A stretch of DNA of 6,388 nt from Tatlockia sp. (lineage in GTDB: Bacteria; Cyanobacteriota; Cyanobacteriia; Cyanobacteriales; Chroococcidiopsidaceae). The translations under genes and the position numbers were made by a program. The notes beneath the pieces are model-generated. The model did no database searches. It was not told where the DNA came from and worked only from the letters and a program-made list of their open reading frames with translations. Positions 5,552 through 6,388 of this stretch are shown in pieces. Location: positions 1 through 6,388 of the forward strand of contig JACCVJ010000609.1 in NCBI GenBank assembly GCA_013698215.1. The letters run 5' to 3'. Every line of letters begins with the position of its first letter. Position 1 is the first letter of the stretch.

Positions 5552-5915
5552 ATGAAATGTCTCTGCCTTACGTCAAAGGACTTTTTAGACAATGGTCACA
5601 AAATTATACGTTGATCTCTTTGTATTGCCATCAAACGATCTTCTTTTATTGACCGGGGACGGATAGTTAGAAGTTATGCTCGGCAATTCGTTTTGCAATT
5701 TCTCGAAGTTATTTCAAAATTCGATTAACGCATAAAAGAATGCAATCCAGCACGCAAAACGCTTTGTTCGGTAATGAGTTGCTCCTGATTATTCGGTTTA
5801 AATGGTATGGGGGCACATATCTCGAAACTTTTTGAGGGTTGTCGTTTTTATAAAAAAGATAAAGCCGGAGCTTTATAATCAATTGTTAGACGTTAAAAAA
5901 TGGGGGTTGTTAAAT
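5552..5915. other. intergenic region between the exported protein and the acetyltransferase
   Basis: I find no convincing gene on either strand in these 364 bases. The last part, from an ATG at 5802, is open in frame with the downstream acetyltransferase. Two symmetric elements occur: the palindrome TTTTTATAAAAA (5845-5856) and the hairpin described separately at 5859-5876. TTGACC at 5658-5663 could be a -35 box, but no good -10 follows at the right distance. The acetyltransferase promoter is presumably here, unresolved. Confidence 0.4.
5852..5876 (-). terminator. hairpin with U-tract when read on the minus strand (possible terminator)
   Basis: ATAAAGC (5859-5865) pairs perfectly with GCTTTAT (5870-5876) across a 4-nt loop. 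On the minus strand the stem is followed by C and then six T (5857-5852), a terminator-like arrangement. No minus-strand gene upstream in this window would need it, so it may act on antisense RNA, be a structured leader of the acetyltransferase mRNA, or be chance. Confidence 0.3.
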
Positions 5916-6388
5916 TTGAAGGTTTTGGAAACGGATAGATTAATACTTCGTAGGCTGTCTCCTAACGACGCGGAATTTATACTTCGGCTTTTGAACGATC
6001 CTTCGTGGCTGAAGTTCATTGGGGATATGGGCGTCAGGACAATAGAAGACGCGCGTAATTACATTCTAAAGGGTCCGGTTGAAATGTATTCCCGTCACGG
6101 CTTCGGCTTATATCTGGTCGAGACAAAGAGCAATGGAGTCTCAGTTGGAATTTGCGGGCTGATAAAAAGAGACTCTTTAGAAGATGTAGATATTGGATTC
6201 GCCTTGCTCCCGGAATTCCGAAATAGAGGCTACGCTTACGAGGCTGCCTCGGCGACGATGGAATACGGGAAGGAAACTTTCGGTTTAAATCGTCTGCTCG
6301 CCATCACGTCTTCAGACAACGATGTTTCGGGCAAGCTGCTTGAAAAACTAGGATTTAATTTTGAAAAAATGACTAAACTGTCTAAAGA
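5916..6388 (+). CDS. GNAT family N-acetyltransferase, RimJ/RimL-like (3' truncated by window edge)
   Basis: The frame is open to the window end (157 full codons from 5916). The protein begins LKVLETDRLILRRLSPND, the classic start of RimJ/RimL-type (Acetyltransf_3) GNAT enzymes. It continues with IGFALLPEFRNRGYAYEAA, where RNRGYA is the acetyl-CoA pyrophosphate-binding loop (motif A, R-x-x-G-x-A), then ITSSDNDVSGKLLEKLGF (motif B). It should transfer acetyl from acetyl-CoA to an amino group; the acceptor cannot be told. I place the start at TTG 5916, with GGGGG (5902-5906) about 9 nt upstream. TTG 5907 and ATG 5802 are in-frame alternatives, but the latter adds a 38-residue extension unlike the family. 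The nearby ATG at 5900 is out of frame and reads only 12 codons. With one fewer G in the 5902-5906 run it would be a natural start for this gene. Confidence 0.82.
   Translation, partial: MKVLETDRLILRRLSPNDAEFILRLLNDPSWLKFIGDMGVRTIEDARNYILKGPVEMYSRHGFGLYLVETKSNGVSVGICGLIKRDSLEDVDIGFALLPEFRNRGYAYEAASATMEYGKETFGLNRLLAITSSDNDVSGKLLEKLGFNFEKMTKLSK

Noticed and set aside
1..6388. CRISPR array, tRNA or rRNA genes, replication origin
   Set aside because: I saw no regularly spaced direct repeats, no tRNA-like cloverleaf with TTCGA-type arm and acceptor pairing, and no rRNA-like conserved stretches.

Overview
The window looks like a bacterial chromosome of moderate GC content. It carries single-copy housekeeping-type and exported genes, interrupted by one complete mobile element. 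The mix of alpha/beta hydrolase, DinB-like, DUF4440/NTF2-like and GNAT genes fits a soil or environmental bacterium. I lean weakly towards Acidobacteriota (Blastocatellia-like), but the sequence contains no marker that settles the taxon.

Layout. (1) 1-786 (+): the 3' part of an alpha/beta hydrolase with an Asp nucleophile, haloacetate dehalogenase-like. (2) 847-3877: a 3,031-bp IS1595-family (ISXO2-like) element. Its 25-bp terminal inverted repeats match at 24 of 25 positions, and it is flanked by a perfect 8-bp target duplication (taacaaaa, 839-846 and 3878-3885). It holds an intact DDE transposase on the + strand. Convergent to this, on the - strand, is a two-gene passenger operon: a 590-aa AIPR-family (abortive infection phage resistance) protein and a 62-aa basic protein coupled to it by an ATGA stop/start overlap. 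(3) 3912-4412 (+): a DinB-like putative metalloenzyme. (4) 4700-5551 (+): an exported two-domain protein with a beta-rich N-terminal domain and a DUF4440/SnoaL-like NTF2 fold. (5) About 5916 to the end (+): a GNAT N-acetyltransferase cut by the window edge, with an ambiguous start.

The main find is the element. It is a single insertion-sequence-sized unit that carries a candidate anti-phage gene as cargo, a 'transporter IS' or mobile defence cassette. Each terminal repeat contains a TTGACG box that can act as the -35 of an inward promoter. The left one drives the transposase as an apparently leaderless mRNA, and the right one probably drives the defence operon. The two transcription units meet tail to tail with overlapping stop codons, and a terminator-like hairpin for the transposase lies inside the coding region of the small passenger gene. 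Removing the element and one target copy leaves the hydrolase and the DinB-like gene 86 bp apart on the same strand, so the element appears to have split an ordinary same-strand gene pair.
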